64,000 nucleotides of DNA. It comes from CAYMEV01 sp964389675 [NCBI: uncultured Candidatus Sumerlaeota bacterium] (GTDB lineage: Bacteria; CAYMEV01). The notes below the pieces were generated by a model, which did not search any database, was not told the DNA's origin, and saw nothing but the letters and a program-made list of their open reading frames with translations. Positions 26,737 through 35,434 of this stretch are shown piece by piece. Numbering within the stretch: the stretch's first letter is position 1; the number at the start of each line of letters is the position of its first letter. The DNA lies in NCBI GenBank assembly GCA_964389675.1, contig CAYMEV010000005.1, forward strand, positions 105,086 to 169,085, given 5' to 3'. A program made the translations under genes and the position numbers.

Positions 26737-27710
26737 AAATTCAGAATATCTTTACAAGAAATATACTGCTGAAGATTATAAGCCTTATAATCGCAGTTAT
26801 ATTATGGGTCAGCTATGGACGAATAAGCGGTGAAAAAACCATCACGCACATAGATATTGCACCGACATTCAGCAATCTGCCCCAGGGTTTTGAGATCGTT
26901 ACACAGGATATAGGCAGTATCAGGCTCAGGATCCAGGGAAACACAAATGTACTTAAAAATATCAGCAATGCCGATTTTAGCGTAAATATTGACCTTGGAA
27001 GTGTCAAAGAGCCCAGCGAGCTCGATATTGTCGTTCTTCCTCTGCTGGAATACCCGTCACAGGTTGAGATACTTGAAGTTAATCCGGTTTCCCTTGATAT
27101 TTTTGTAGACAGAACAGCTACTGAAAATATCCCCTTAACCATTGATTCAGAGAATATTTCAAACCTGCCCTATGGCAAAAGCATATCACGCATTGATCTA
27201 ATCCCAAGTACTGTCACAGTAGAGGGGCCTGAATCAGAAATAGGCAAGCTTGGGTCAATTGGAATAAAACCAATCTCTTTGCCCGGGACCAGTGAACAGG
27301 ATTCGATCATGGTGAACGGCCAGCTGGATATACCCGCAAGAAGCTCTATAAGGTGGAAGAGCCAGACAAGAAGGGTAGGGGTTCATATATTTTTTTCCGA
27401 CATTATTGACAGGAGGGAAATCAGACGGATACCAATAAAAGTCTTTCCTGAAGGGATAAGATATTCTCTGTCACAGACATATATTGACGCCCTTGTCTCA
27501 GGTCCTGTTATACTGCTTGATCAGATGGAGGAAAGCGGATATTTCGCCAGAGTAAATGTCTCAGGGATAAATTTTAAGCGAAATGACAGCCTGGATCTAT
27601 CACCTCAGCTTCTTAACCAGGACAAGCTTTCAGACATATCCATAAATCCAAAAGTTATAACCATTACATTCAATGAAAGCCTGCAGGAATATAATTCACG
27701 AATTAAATAA
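26733..27710 (+). CDS. cdaR: YbbR-domain regulator of CdaA
   Basis: A 325-residue protein with one N-terminal membrane helix (about 11-30, LLKIISLIIAVILWVSYG) followed by three beta-rich YbbR repeats outside the membrane (about 40-115, 120-200 and 210-315). CdaR proteins bind CdaA and tune its c-di-AMP output. Coupled to cdaA through the ATGA overlap. The repeat boundaries are by eye. Confidence 0.88.
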   Translation: MKIQNIFTRNILLKIISLIIAVILWVSYGRISGEKTITHIDIAPTFSNLPQGFEIVTQDIGSIRLRIQGNTNVLKNISNADFSVNIDLGSVKEPSELDIVVLPLLEYPSQVEILEVNPVSLDIFVDRTATENIPLTIDSENISNLPYGKSISRIDLIPSTVTVEGPESEIGKLGSIGIKPISLPGTSEQDSIMVNGQLDIPARSSIRWKSQTRRVGVHIFFSDIIDRREIRRIPIKVFPEGIRYSLSQTYIDALVSGPVILLDQMEESGYFARVNVSGINFKRNDSLDLSPQLLNQDKLSDISINPKVITITFNESLQEYNSRIK

Positions 27711-27841
27711 TTGAATTAACAGCCCTTGGCCTGACATATTGATGCATGCTTTTTTATCTTGATTAAAAAGGATTATATATGTAATAAAAATACTTGAAAT
27801 TTACTATGCTCATTATTATGAACAGCAGCAGGAGGCCAAAA

Positions 27842-29209
27842 ATGAGAAGATTAAGGAAAACCGTTATTTCCTACCTTATTTTTATTCTTATTGCAGCCAT
27901 GAGCAAACGTTCAGACCAGGCTATAATAAAAATTACAGGAATTGCTGAATATTTTTGTATCAAGGATTATTATAAAAGGATAATAAGAAGGATAAGGAAC
28001 CTCTTCTATCAGGGCCACCCTTCACTGAAAATAGCAAAGACGATACTGAATGATATAAACCCGAACCAGAAAACAAAAATTATTCAGAACTTTATAATAA
28101 ATCAGCTGCTATCAGGAACAAATAAAAGGCAGGAATATCTCCTTAAAGAAGGAATATATCCCCCGGGTTTTGGCGTGATCAGCCCTTCCATGAAATGCAA
28201 TCTGCATTGCTATGGATGTTATTCGGCGCTTTATGATAAAAGCAGGGAGCTTTCATTTAATGAGATAGATGACATATTGAATCAGATGAAGGAGATGGGC
28301 ATATATTTTGCTGTAATCAGCGGAGGAGAACCATTTTATTCTGAGGCTGTGGCCAGGATCTTTAAGAAACATGATGATATGGCCTTCATGGTATATACTA
28401 ACGGATCACTCATTAATGCAGGATTGGCAGACTTTATTGCTGAAACAGGAAACATTCTCCCTTGCATAAGCGTGGAAGGTTTTAAGCAGGAAACAGACAA
28501 GCGGAGGGGAAAAGGGCATTTTGACATGGTAATCAGGGCTATGGACCTGCTCAGGGAAAGAAATCTGGCCTTTGGATTCTCAGCCACACTGACCCGTGAT
28601 AATTCAGATATAATAACATCTGACCGTTTTATTGATTTTTATATTCAAAAGGGTGCACTTGTCGGATGGTATTTCCACTATATGCCAACAGGAATCAACC
28701 CTGACCTCAACCTTCTGCCCACGCCGAAGCAAAGGGATAATCTTCGAAAAAGGGTTGAGTATTTCAGGGAGAACAAAGAAATACTGCTGGGCGACTTTCA
28801 GAATGACGGGCCTCTTGTAGGGGGATGTATAGCAGCCGGGAGAAAATATTTCCATATAAATAATAACGGGGACATAGAACCCTGCACATTCCTCCATTAT
28901 GCCACCAATAATATCAGAACCTCCAGTCTGAAGGATGCATTGAAAAGCGATTTTTTCCAGTATATCAGGAAGTGTCAGTCATCAAATGAAAACCTCCTGC
29001 GCCCCTGTACTATACTTGACCATCCCGAGTTTTCAAGAAATGCAATAAGAAAATGCAATGCATACCCCACACACGCAGGTGCTGAATCAACGTTTACGAT
29101 ACTGTCTGATGACCTGGACAAATATGCTTCTTCCTATGCGAAGATTGCCGATAAGGCCTGGGCAAAGATAATAAGCTTCAGAGAAAAGGATAGAGATGAA
29201 CAGATCTGA
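27842..29209 (+). CDS. Radical SAM/SPASM protein
   Basis: A radical SAM enzyme with the 4Fe-4S motif C119-x3-C123-x2-C126 (MKCNLHCYGC), the SAM-binding ISGGEPF, and a C-terminal Cys-rich auxiliary-cluster region (GGCIAAG, IEPCTFLHY, KCQSS, RPCTI, RKCNAYP). The substrate is unknown. Near residues 8-21 is a short hydrophobic stretch that may anchor it. I chose the ATG at 27842 because AGGAGG sits six bases before it; starts further upstream (TTG 27794, ATG 27806 and 27818) have no such site. It gives 455 residues. It overlaps a HAD phosphatase gene by 14 bases, so the two probably act together. Confidence 0.85.
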   Translation: MRRLRKTVISYLIFILIAAMSKRSDQAIIKITGIAEYFCIKDYYKRIIRRIRNLFYQGHPSLKIAKTILNDINPNQKTKIIQNFIINQLLSGTNKRQEYLLKEGIYPPGFGVISPSMKCNLHCYGCYSALYDKSRELSFNEIDDILNQMKEMGIYFAVISGGEPFYSEAVARIFKKHDDMAFMVYTNGSLINAGLADFIAETGNILPCISVEGFKQETDKRRGKGHFDMVIRAMDLLRERNLAFGFSATLTRDNSDIITSDRFIDFYIQKGALVGWYFHYMPTGINPDLNLLPTPKQRDNLRKRVEYFRENKEILLGDFQNDGPLVGGCIAAGRKYFHINNNGDIEPCTFLHYATNNIRTSSLKDALKSDFFQYIRKCQSSNENLLRPCTILDHPEFSRNAIRKCNAYPTHAGAESTFTILSDDLDKYASSYAKIADKAWAKIISFREKDRDEQI

Positions 29210-29945
29210 GTGGGTAGTCCTTGACCTGGGGAATATAATCATTAATAACGATCCTCTAATGTCTTTTATATACCATCTTGCCTATGAAAAGATCCATGCA
29301 AAGAATAAAGATATCTCATTTATTGATGTTCTTGAAAAAAGGTCTGAGATTTACAGAAGCAATATCAGAAATGATATGTATTATCATATTCTTGGGGAAT
29401 ACCTTTCAAAAAAGGATATAGAAGAATTCACCCGTGAATATAAGGAAACTGTAAATGCAGACTTATCCTATTACTATCCATTTATAACAGGATCAAAACC
29501 CTTTATTGAAAGGCTCTCAAAAAGGTATAAGCTTGGGATAATCGCAAACCAGCCTGCAATCATAAAGGATTACCTGATTAAACACAAGTATCATTCCTAT
29601 TTCAGTTTCATTGGCCTGTCAGAAGATATCGGGCTTAAAAAGCCGGATACTGCAATTTTTAAATGGATGCTCAGCAAGACAGGGTCTGATCCCGGAGACA
29701 TTTTCTATATAGGTGACAGTATATACAATGATATTTTACCTGCTCATTCCATGAATATTAAGCCAATCCTGCTCAGGCACAGTGTCTACCGGAAAGGCTT
29801 TACTACAAAGAGCAACGAGGAGGCTCAATATCTTGACCACCAGGACAGGCTTGACAATTATATCCTTGAGGAGGCAAAGAAACTGGAGTTTCCCCTGGCA
29901 ATTACTCTTACATATGAACAAATTCTTTATTATTTAAATCTATGA
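29196..29945 (+). CDS. HAD-family phosphatase
   Basis: A 249-residue HAD hydrolase. Motif I is LDLGNIII; the second Asp is replaced by Gly, as in the DLGNV group typified by YihX. Motif II lies near IANQPA, motif III is KKPDTAIF, and motif IV is YIGDSIYNDI. The alpha-helical cap is inserted between motifs I and II. It overlaps the radical SAM gene and the dusB gene (ATGA), so it lies inside the operon. The substrate, probably a small phosphate ester, is not predictable. Confidence 0.85.
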   Translation: MNRSEWVVLDLGNIIINNDPLMSFIYHLAYEKIHAKNKDISFIDVLEKRSEIYRSNIRNDMYYHILGEYLSKKDIEEFTREYKETVNADLSYYYPFITGSKPFIERLSKRYKLGIIANQPAIIKDYLIKHKYHSYFSFIGLSEDIGLKKPDTAIFKWMLSKTGSDPGDIFYIGDSIYNDILPAHSMNIKPILLRHSVYRKGFTTKSNEEAQYLDHQDRLDNYILEEAKKLEFPLAITLTYEQILYYLNL

Positions 29946-30928
29946 AAAGAGAAATTATTCCATCCCGTTTTCTGGCAGCACCAATGGCGGGTATAACAGA
30001 TGCACCTTTTAGAAAGATATTGCGCCTTTATTTTGATGGGATTGTCTTTACTGAAATGGCCTCGGTAATGGCACTAAAATACAACTATCAGAAAGAATCC
30101 TCAATATTAAGGTTTGATGAGCTTGAAAGGCCAATAGGGATACAACTGTTTGGAAAAGACCCGGAAGCATTCTATCTGGCTTCAAAAAAGATAAGAGAGC
30201 TGGAGCCTGATCTCCTTGATATAAATATGGGTTGTCCTGCAAGAAAAGTCATATCTTCAGGCAGCGGGTCTGCGCTTCTTAACGATCCATCCCTGGCGGC
30301 AGAGATAATCTCCGGTTCTGCTGATGGCTTCGAAGGGCCTTTATCGGTTAAGATCAGGCTTCTCGACGATGAAAACATGGATAAAACCCTGGATTTTATT
30401 GAAAAAATAATAAATAAAAGGATTAGCTTTATAACTGTCCATCTAAGGACACCGAAAGAAAAGTTCAACAAACCTGTAAAATATGAAAAATACAGGGAAA
30501 TCATTAATTATGACAGAACAAGGGTTGTTATAAATGGAGGGATTGACAGCAGGAGCAAGATAGATTTACTGTCCGGTCTGGGAGCAAAATATTTTATGAT
30601 AGGGAATCCTATGCTGGGAAAACCTCAAATATTCCAGCACTTGAAGGGTTTTGAAAACCCTGTCTTTAATCCTTTGATTCTTGAAGATCTGATGAAAAGG
30701 ACTGGCATAAATATTGATAATTTTAAGGACAGCCTTGTGCCTTACCTTCATTTGCTGTTAATAAACAGTGAAAAACCCGAGACTGGAATTAAAGAATTTC
30801 GGAAACATTTTTGCTGGTATACCAAAGGAATGAAAAATTCAAAGGAATACAGAAGTGCTGTTTTTAGATCAACTGACGCTGAGAAAATCAAAAAGCTGGT
30901 ACTGGAGGTATGCAGTAGTGCAGGATAA
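29942..30928 (+). CDS. dusB: tRNA-dihydrouridine synthase
   Basis: FMN enzyme that reduces uridines in the tRNA D-loop. The 328-residue protein has the N-terminal APMAGITDAPFR, the active-site C98 in INMGCPARKV, HLRTPKEKF and the NGGIDS / GLGAKYFMIGN phosphate-binding segments. It starts at an ATG overlapping the HAD gene and its end overlaps the next RNA methyltransferase. Three successive RNA-modification genes follow one another here. DusB is the most likely subfamily, but DusA/C cannot be excluded from motifs. Confidence 0.92.
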   Translation: MKREIIPSRFLAAPMAGITDAPFRKILRLYFDGIVFTEMASVMALKYNYQKESSILRFDELERPIGIQLFGKDPEAFYLASKKIRELEPDLLDINMGCPARKVISSGSGSALLNDPSLAAEIISGSADGFEGPLSVKIRLLDDENMDKTLDFIEKIINKRISFITVHLRTPKEKFNKPVKYEKYREIINYDRTRVVINGGIDSRSKIDLLSGLGAKYFMIGNPMLGKPQIFQHLKGFENPVFNPLILEDLMKRTGINIDNFKDSLVPYLHLLLINSEKPETGIKEFRKHFCWYTKGMKNSKEYRSAVFRSTDAEKIKKLVLEVCSSAG

Positions 30929-31652
30929 TATAATAATAGGGAAGAATGCAGTGATGGAGCAAATCAGCAGGGATCCGTCCAGAATAGAAAAAATATACCT
31001 GATAAAGGGATTTCATAATATCAGAGAAATATCAGCTATCTGCAGACAGAAAAAAATACCATTTAAAATAATGGATAGAAACAATATTGGGTCAAAACTG
31101 AAAATATACTGCCAGAAAGGGGTATTTGCAGTAATAACAGATACTGCAATTATGACTGCAAATGATATTTTAGAGGGCTATAAAATCAGGAAGTCAGGAA
31201 TAATGCTCTTATTTGACAGGATAACAAATGTAGGGAATGCAGGTTCTATTATCAGGAGCAGTATTGCTTTTGGCATAAGGGATTTTATTTTTGAGCTGAA
31301 TCAGTCTGTTTCCATTTCTGCTGTTTTAAGCAAAAGCAGTGCAGGCTACAGCAGCCATGCAAACATATACAGGATCAATTCCCCTTCTGACCTTATAAAT
31401 AAACTGAAAAACAATGGCATATCTATCATATCGCTTGACATGTGCGGCGAGGACATCAGAAAAGCCGAGATCATGCTCCCTATGCTGCTTATTTTGGGAA
31501 GCGAGGAAAAGGGTATAAGAAGGACCATTATCAGTTCTTCTGATAAAATAATAGGCATAAAAACAGAGAAGGCAGTTGAAAGCCTTAATGTGAGCAATGC
31601 AGCATCAATAGCCCTGTATGAGATTTATAACAGGCTGAATACCAATGTTTAG
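30918..31652 (+). CDS. SPOUT (TrmH/RlmB-type) RNA 2'-O-methyltransferase
   Basis: SAM-dependent ribose methyltransferase with the alpha/beta knot. It has a short N-terminal substrate domain (IIIGKNAVMEQI) and the three SpoU motifs: RITNVGNAGSIIRSS, ILGSEEKGI and LNVSNAASIALYE. I chose the GTG at 30918, nine bases after GGAGG, giving 244 residues; a longer frame back to 30855 would run deep into dusB. It overlaps dusB by 11 bases and the next gene by eight. The target (23S rRNA G2251 or a tRNA) is not determined. Confidence 0.87.
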   Translation: MQDNIIIGKNAVMEQISRDPSRIEKIYLIKGFHNIREISAICRQKKIPFKIMDRNNIGSKLKIYCQKGVFAVITDTAIMTANDILEGYKIRKSGIMLLFDRITNVGNAGSIIRSSIAFGIRDFIFELNQSVSISAVLSKSSAGYSSHANIYRINSPSDLINKLKNNGISIISLDMCGEDIRKAEIMLPMLLILGSEEKGIRRTIISSSDKIIGIKTEKAVESLNVSNAASIALYEIYNRLNTNV

Positions 31653-32373
31653 CAGAAACAGCAGTAAGAATCTCCATATTGTCCTGGTAAGGCCTCAATA
31701 TCCTGTAAATATAGGATTAATTGTCAGAACAATGAAAAACTTCGATATCAATAATCTTCGCCTTGTAAAACCGCAGTGCAATATTTTCAGTGAAATGTCT
31801 CTGCGGTTATCCCATAAGTCCAGGGATATACTGTCAGACTCCATTATATTTAATGATTTAAAATCTGCACTTAGTGATATTAATATAGTATTTTCAGCTA
31901 CTGCACGGAAAAGGAATATTACTATCCCTTTTATCCTTCCTGAAAAAGTGCCTGCTTTATTGTCAGGATTCTCCAGAGATGATAAGATCGCCATCCTTTT
32001 CGGCAATGAAGAAACAGGAATGACAAATAATGAACTTAATTTTTCAAATTACTGCGTAAGGATCCCTACATCAAAAGCGCATCCGGCCCTAAATATTGCC
32101 CAGTCTGTGTCTATTATTCTATATGAAATTTTTAAATCCGGAATCAAATATCAGGATAAGAAGTCATGCTCGGCGGATATTTCTGAACTGGAGAGTTTAT
32201 TTGACCATATGGAAATAACATACAGCAAGCTGGATTTCTTTAAGGAAAAGGACCATACAAGAATGATGAATATTATTAAAGGTATTTACAGGAAAGCATT
32301 GCTGAGCTCAAGCGATGTGCAGATACTTAGAGGTATACTCAGTAAAACAGACTATATCCTCAAAAAGAGATAA
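31645..32373 (+). CDS. TrmJ-like tRNA/rRNA 2'-O-methyltransferase
   Basis: A second SPOUT methyltransferase, 242 residues, of the TrmJ/LasT branch. Motifs: VRPQYPVNIGLIVRTMKNF near the start, FGNEETGMTNNEL in the middle and IPTSKAHPALNIAQSVSIILYE. TrmJ modifies position 32 of some tRNAs. The C-terminal 70 residues form helices typical of the family. It is the last gene of the long run from 17363 and converges on a lipoprotein gene after 22 bases, with no evident terminator. Confidence 0.87.
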   Translation: MFSRNSSKNLHIVLVRPQYPVNIGLIVRTMKNFDINNLRLVKPQCNIFSEMSLRLSHKSRDILSDSIIFNDLKSALSDINIVFSATARKRNITIPFILPEKVPALLSGFSRDDKIAILFGNEETGMTNNELNFSNYCVRIPTSKAHPALNIAQSVSIILYEIFKSGIKYQDKKSCSADISELESLFDHMEITYSKLDFFKEKDHTRMMNIIKGIYRKALLSSSDVQILRGILSKTDYILKKR

Positions 32374-32395
32374 TGAATCTATTCTGCACTGATCC

Positions 32396-32842
32396 CTAGT
32401 CCCAGACAAATCTCCAGCTGCCATTATCCTGCCTCTTCCATACAGTATGGAAAATGCCTTCGCTGGTCTTTTCATGGCCATTGATGTCAGTTAATGACAT
32501 CTGATATTTCCCGTAAGTATATGCCAGATCACCGGATTCTGAAACATAGACAAAATCCGGTTTCCACTCAAGCAGAGCATTTTCCAGGTTTGATTCTCTG
32601 TATATCTCTGCTATTGAACCTTTGCCCCTGATCAATCGATTATTACGTAGAATTACAGCATCATCATCTGCAAAAAAGGCAAATGCTTCAGCAATACCAG
32701 ATTTTTTTGCCATCCTGCAGAATTCCTTTTCTGTCTGTAGAATCTCATTTTTCCAGCGATCCATCTTTGTATTGCTTTTAAGATAATTACAGTTCAATAA
32801 TGCAGAAAGGCTTAATATAATTGTAATAAGTTCCAGTCTCAT
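32396..32842 (-). CDS. Small lipoprotein with SnoaL/DUF4440-like domain
   Basis: A 148-residue exported protein. The signal peptide ends in a lipobox-like SALLNC; Asn before Cys is uncommon in proteobacteria but tolerated in spirochaetal lipoboxes. The rest resembles the NTF2/SnoaL-like DUF4440 fold (EKEFCRMAKKSGIAEAFAFF, RGKGSIAEIY, GIFHTVWKRQDNGSWRFVWD). Such domains are often small-molecule binding; no catalytic residue can be named. I chose the ATG at 32842, just after AGGAGGAG, over a TTG fifteen bases upstream. Confidence 0.7.
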   Translation of the reverse strand: MRLELITIILSLSALLNCNYLKSNTKMDRWKNEILQTEKEFCRMAKKSGIAEAFAFFADDDAVILRNNRLIRGKGSIAEIYRESNLENALLEWKPDFVYVSESGDLAYTYGKYQMSLTDINGHEKTSEGIFHTVWKRQDNGSWRFVWD

Positions 32843-32891
32843 ACTGCTCCTCCTCAATACCGGTCATATATCCTAAAACTGTTTTAATTGT

Positions 32892-32918
32892 TTGACATGG
32901 CCTTTTATATTATAAAAT
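32892..32918 (+). promoter_or_regulatory. Possible sigma70 promoter of the rhomboid gene
   Basis: A perfect TTGACA (32892-32897) is followed after 15 bases by TAAAAT (32913-32918). The spacer is short by two bases, so the -10 choice is uncertain. The rhomboid gene starts 114 bases downstream; nothing else is seen in the gap. Confidence 0.35.
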
Positions 32919-33031
32919 ATTCTGCACGGTATTTCCAGTACAAATTATCATGCCTTCAGATTGTTTTTAGATTTTTTATATTATCTGGACAGGAAAGCGA
33001 TAAAGAATAAAATTACAAAGGGAGGAACAAA

Positions 33032-34531
33032 ATGTTTATCCTGTTCCCGTACAGCCACGAGGATATGAAAGTCCAGCGGATCCCCGTCGTGACAATTTCT
33101 TTGATTGCTGTATGCGTCCTTTTCTTTATTATTGTAAGGATCGATACAGACCATATTGATAAAAGGCTCCAGACAGATTTCCAGGAATTCTTTGAATTCT
33201 ATATAGAACACAGCTATCTTGAGGTTCCCGAGAGATTCTATACCAGATTCCCTTATATGAGAAAAATGCTTGAAAGCTTCAAAGATTATGCATTTTTCCC
33301 ACAGCCTCTTCAGGAAGATGAAACAGAAGATATCGAGGCAATTATCCTAAAACAGCAGTGTGAAATGGAAAAAATGATTGATAATATACTCAATCTGATA
33401 AACAGATCTCTCCTTTATAATTATGGGCATGTGCCAAAATCAGGGTTCAATCCGCTGACCTTAATAACATATGGGTTTATCCATTACGGCTTTTTTCATC
33501 TTTTGACCAATATGCTAATATTATGGATAACCGGCTCAATAATAGAGGACAAACTGGGAAGGTTGTATTACATCCTGTTTTATCTTTCCGCATTAATTTT
33601 TGCAGGCTGGACTCATTCCATAATTATAAATGCAGGCAATTCTGATGCTGCTAATATCCCTCTAATCGGGGCTTCAGGAGGAATAGCCGGGTTGATGGGG
33701 GCTTTTCTGGTAAGAATGACAAGAACAAAGATAAATATATTCTACTTTATTATCATTTTTTTCAGAGCAGGGACATTTCAGATTCCTGCTTATCTTCTTC
33801 TCCCGCTATGGTTCATTTTTCAGCTTATTCAGGGGCTGATACAGCTTGATGTCCCTGTAAGCAATACAGCTTTCTGGGCACATGTAGGCGGTTTTATTTA
33901 TGGTTTTGCCATATATCTTGTCCTAAGGTCCACAAAATTCGAAGAAAAATATATATCAAGTGCCATCGATAAAAAAATAGCTGTATTTGACCAAGAATTA
34001 TTAAAAGCACTTGAATATATAGATTGCGGGAAGACAGATGCTGCATTGAAGATTCTTTTAAGGATTGAGAAAACATCACAAGACCCGGTTATATTCTCAG
34101 AGCTGGCTAAAATATTTCTGTCAAAAAATGATTATAGAAATGCCCTCAGGCATGCAAACAAGGCATACTCATTGCTTTTCAAAAAGGAATTATACGATAT
34201 AGTAATCAATCTTTACCTGGATATCAAAAATATAAACGACGAATTCCTTCCCAACCCCTCAATAGCGTATAAAATTATTGGTGCTTTCAGGCAGAAAAAG
34301 AACCTGGATGAAGCCAAGCAGTTATGCATCAGGCTTTTCAACAGTGATAAGCACTCTCCTTATTCAGCCAGGGCGGTAATAATATATGCAGATATGCTCT
34401 ATAAGGATGAGGGTAAAAAAGAGGATGCAGTATCCTTTTTGAAAAAGGCTTCAGCTTTTTATAGATCCAATAATGAAGCATCAGATGAAATAAAAAACTA
34501 TCTTCTTGGACTGGAAGCTTCAGAAATATAA
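33032..34531 (+). CDS. Rhomboid intramembrane protease with C-terminal TPR
   Basis: A 499-residue membrane protein. After a first membrane helix (about 19-36) comes a 100-residue soluble insert, then the rhomboid core: HLLTN (156-160), catalytic S215 in GASGGIAG, and H284 in AHVGGFIYG. From about 310 to the end it is helical and TPR-like (ALEYIDCGKTDAALKILLRI, ALRHANKAYSLL). Rhomboids cut membrane segments of other proteins; the TPR part may recruit substrates or partners. GGGAGG precedes the ATG. It converges with the chaN-like gene four bases after its stop. Confidence 0.9.
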   Translation: MFILFPYSHEDMKVQRIPVVTISLIAVCVLFFIIVRIDTDHIDKRLQTDFQEFFEFYIEHSYLEVPERFYTRFPYMRKMLESFKDYAFFPQPLQEDETEDIEAIILKQQCEMEKMIDNILNLINRSLLYNYGHVPKSGFNPLTLITYGFIHYGFFHLLTNMLILWITGSIIEDKLGRLYYILFYLSALIFAGWTHSIIINAGNSDAANIPLIGASGGIAGLMGAFLVRMTRTKINIFYFIIIFFRAGTFQIPAYLLLPLWFIFQLIQGLIQLDVPVSNTAFWAHVGGFIYGFAIYLVLRSTKFEEKYISSAIDKKIAVFDQELLKALEYIDCGKTDAALKILLRIEKTSQDPVIFSELAKIFLSKNDYRNALRHANKAYSLLFKKELYDIVINLYLDIKNINDEFLPNPSIAYKIIGAFRQKKNLDEAKQLCIRLFNSDKHSPYSARAVIIYADMLYKDEGKKEDAVSFLKKASAFYRSNNEASDEIKNYLLGLEASEI

Positions 34532-34534
34532 TGT

Positions 34535-35431
34535 CTAATTGTTGGGTACAAAGAGTATGAAGTTGCCTAATGAAGAATATTCTTTAAGAAAATCAATGTT
34601 TTGAATGTCCTGGACTATTACAGGGGAAACCACAGCAATTTTCAGGTCATTATTGAGCATTTTAAGCTTTTTTACAGTTCCCAGCCATCCTTTTGAATGA
34701 AAATCTCCGTTGAAATGGATAATATGCACACCGGGGTGGATCGTGATATAATTATTTATTGACTCGGCCATGGTATCATCCTTAAGGCATTGCGCCATAT
34801 ACATCCTGTGGAGAAAATCACTCTCAGGATTATTATCTTTATCCGGCATATTCGGATGAGATAGACCTGTAATGGTGCTGTAGAACTGCTTTTTATACTC
34901 ATCATCCAGAACTACAAGCTTTTCGGCAGCATGCTTTCTGTCCTTTTCGCTTATTTTATCCATGTGCCCGGTCCTGGCAATAAGAGCGGCTAATCTTCTT
35001 GGGACGTTTGCAGCTATTATATCGATTTTGTTTCTTTTTGAAAATTCAACTACAGGTGCATAATCCTCCTTATAATTGGGCCAGGGCCTGCTTTTTTCAA
35101 GAAATTCTGCAGTTGATATCTGATCGTTTAGATACCTGTTAATAATATCCTGCACATCCCTTTCAAACATCTCCATTGATACAGCAACCTTCAGTTCCGG
35201 CATTCTGTCAATTACACCGAGAATATCTTGCTGAAACTGGTGTACAGCTTTATTATCATGGAATTCACCCATAAAAATAACATCGAAATCCTTAAAACAC
35301 CCGGCTAAATCTGAAATGGATATTCTTTTGCCACTGCCGGTAAAAACCTGATATTCTGGCTGGCATAAAAGGATAAGGGGAAACAGAAACACGATAAGCA
35401 TGCAAATATAATACTGTTTTATTCCGGTCAT
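34535..35431 (-). CDS. ChaN-family (Tiki superfamily) exported protein
   Basis: A 298-residue protein with a signal peptide ending in LILLCQP, which could be a lipobox or an ordinary cleavage site. The ChaN pattern is clear: FMGEFHDN near 50-57, SMEMFERDVQDIINRYL, KSRPWPNYKEDYAPVVEF, AANVPRRLAALIAR and the late FNGDFHSKGWLG. Members of this family bind haem or act as metal-dependent proteases (Tiki); which applies here is not known. It is separated from pheT by three bases and may be co-transcribed with it, though the functions seem unrelated. Confidence 0.85.
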   Translation of the reverse strand: MTGIKQYYICMLIVFLFPLILLCQPEYQVFTGSGKRISISDLAGCFKDFDVIFMGEFHDNKAVHQFQQDILGVIDRMPELKVAVSMEMFERDVQDIINRYLNDQISTAEFLEKSRPWPNYKEDYAPVVEFSKRNKIDIIAANVPRRLAALIARTGHMDKISEKDRKHAAEKLVVLDDEYKKQFYSTITGLSHPNMPDKDNNPESDFLHRMYMAQCLKDDTMAESINNYITIHPGVHIIHFNGDFHSKGWLGTVKKLKMLNNDLKIAVVSPVIVQDIQNIDFLKEYSSLGNFILFVPNN

Positions 35432-35434
35432 TTC

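Noticed and set aside
30855-30917. Longer start for the TrmH-like methyltransferase
   Set aside because: The extra residues would lie fully inside dusB and have no ribosome site; GTG at 30918 follows GGAGG at good spacing.
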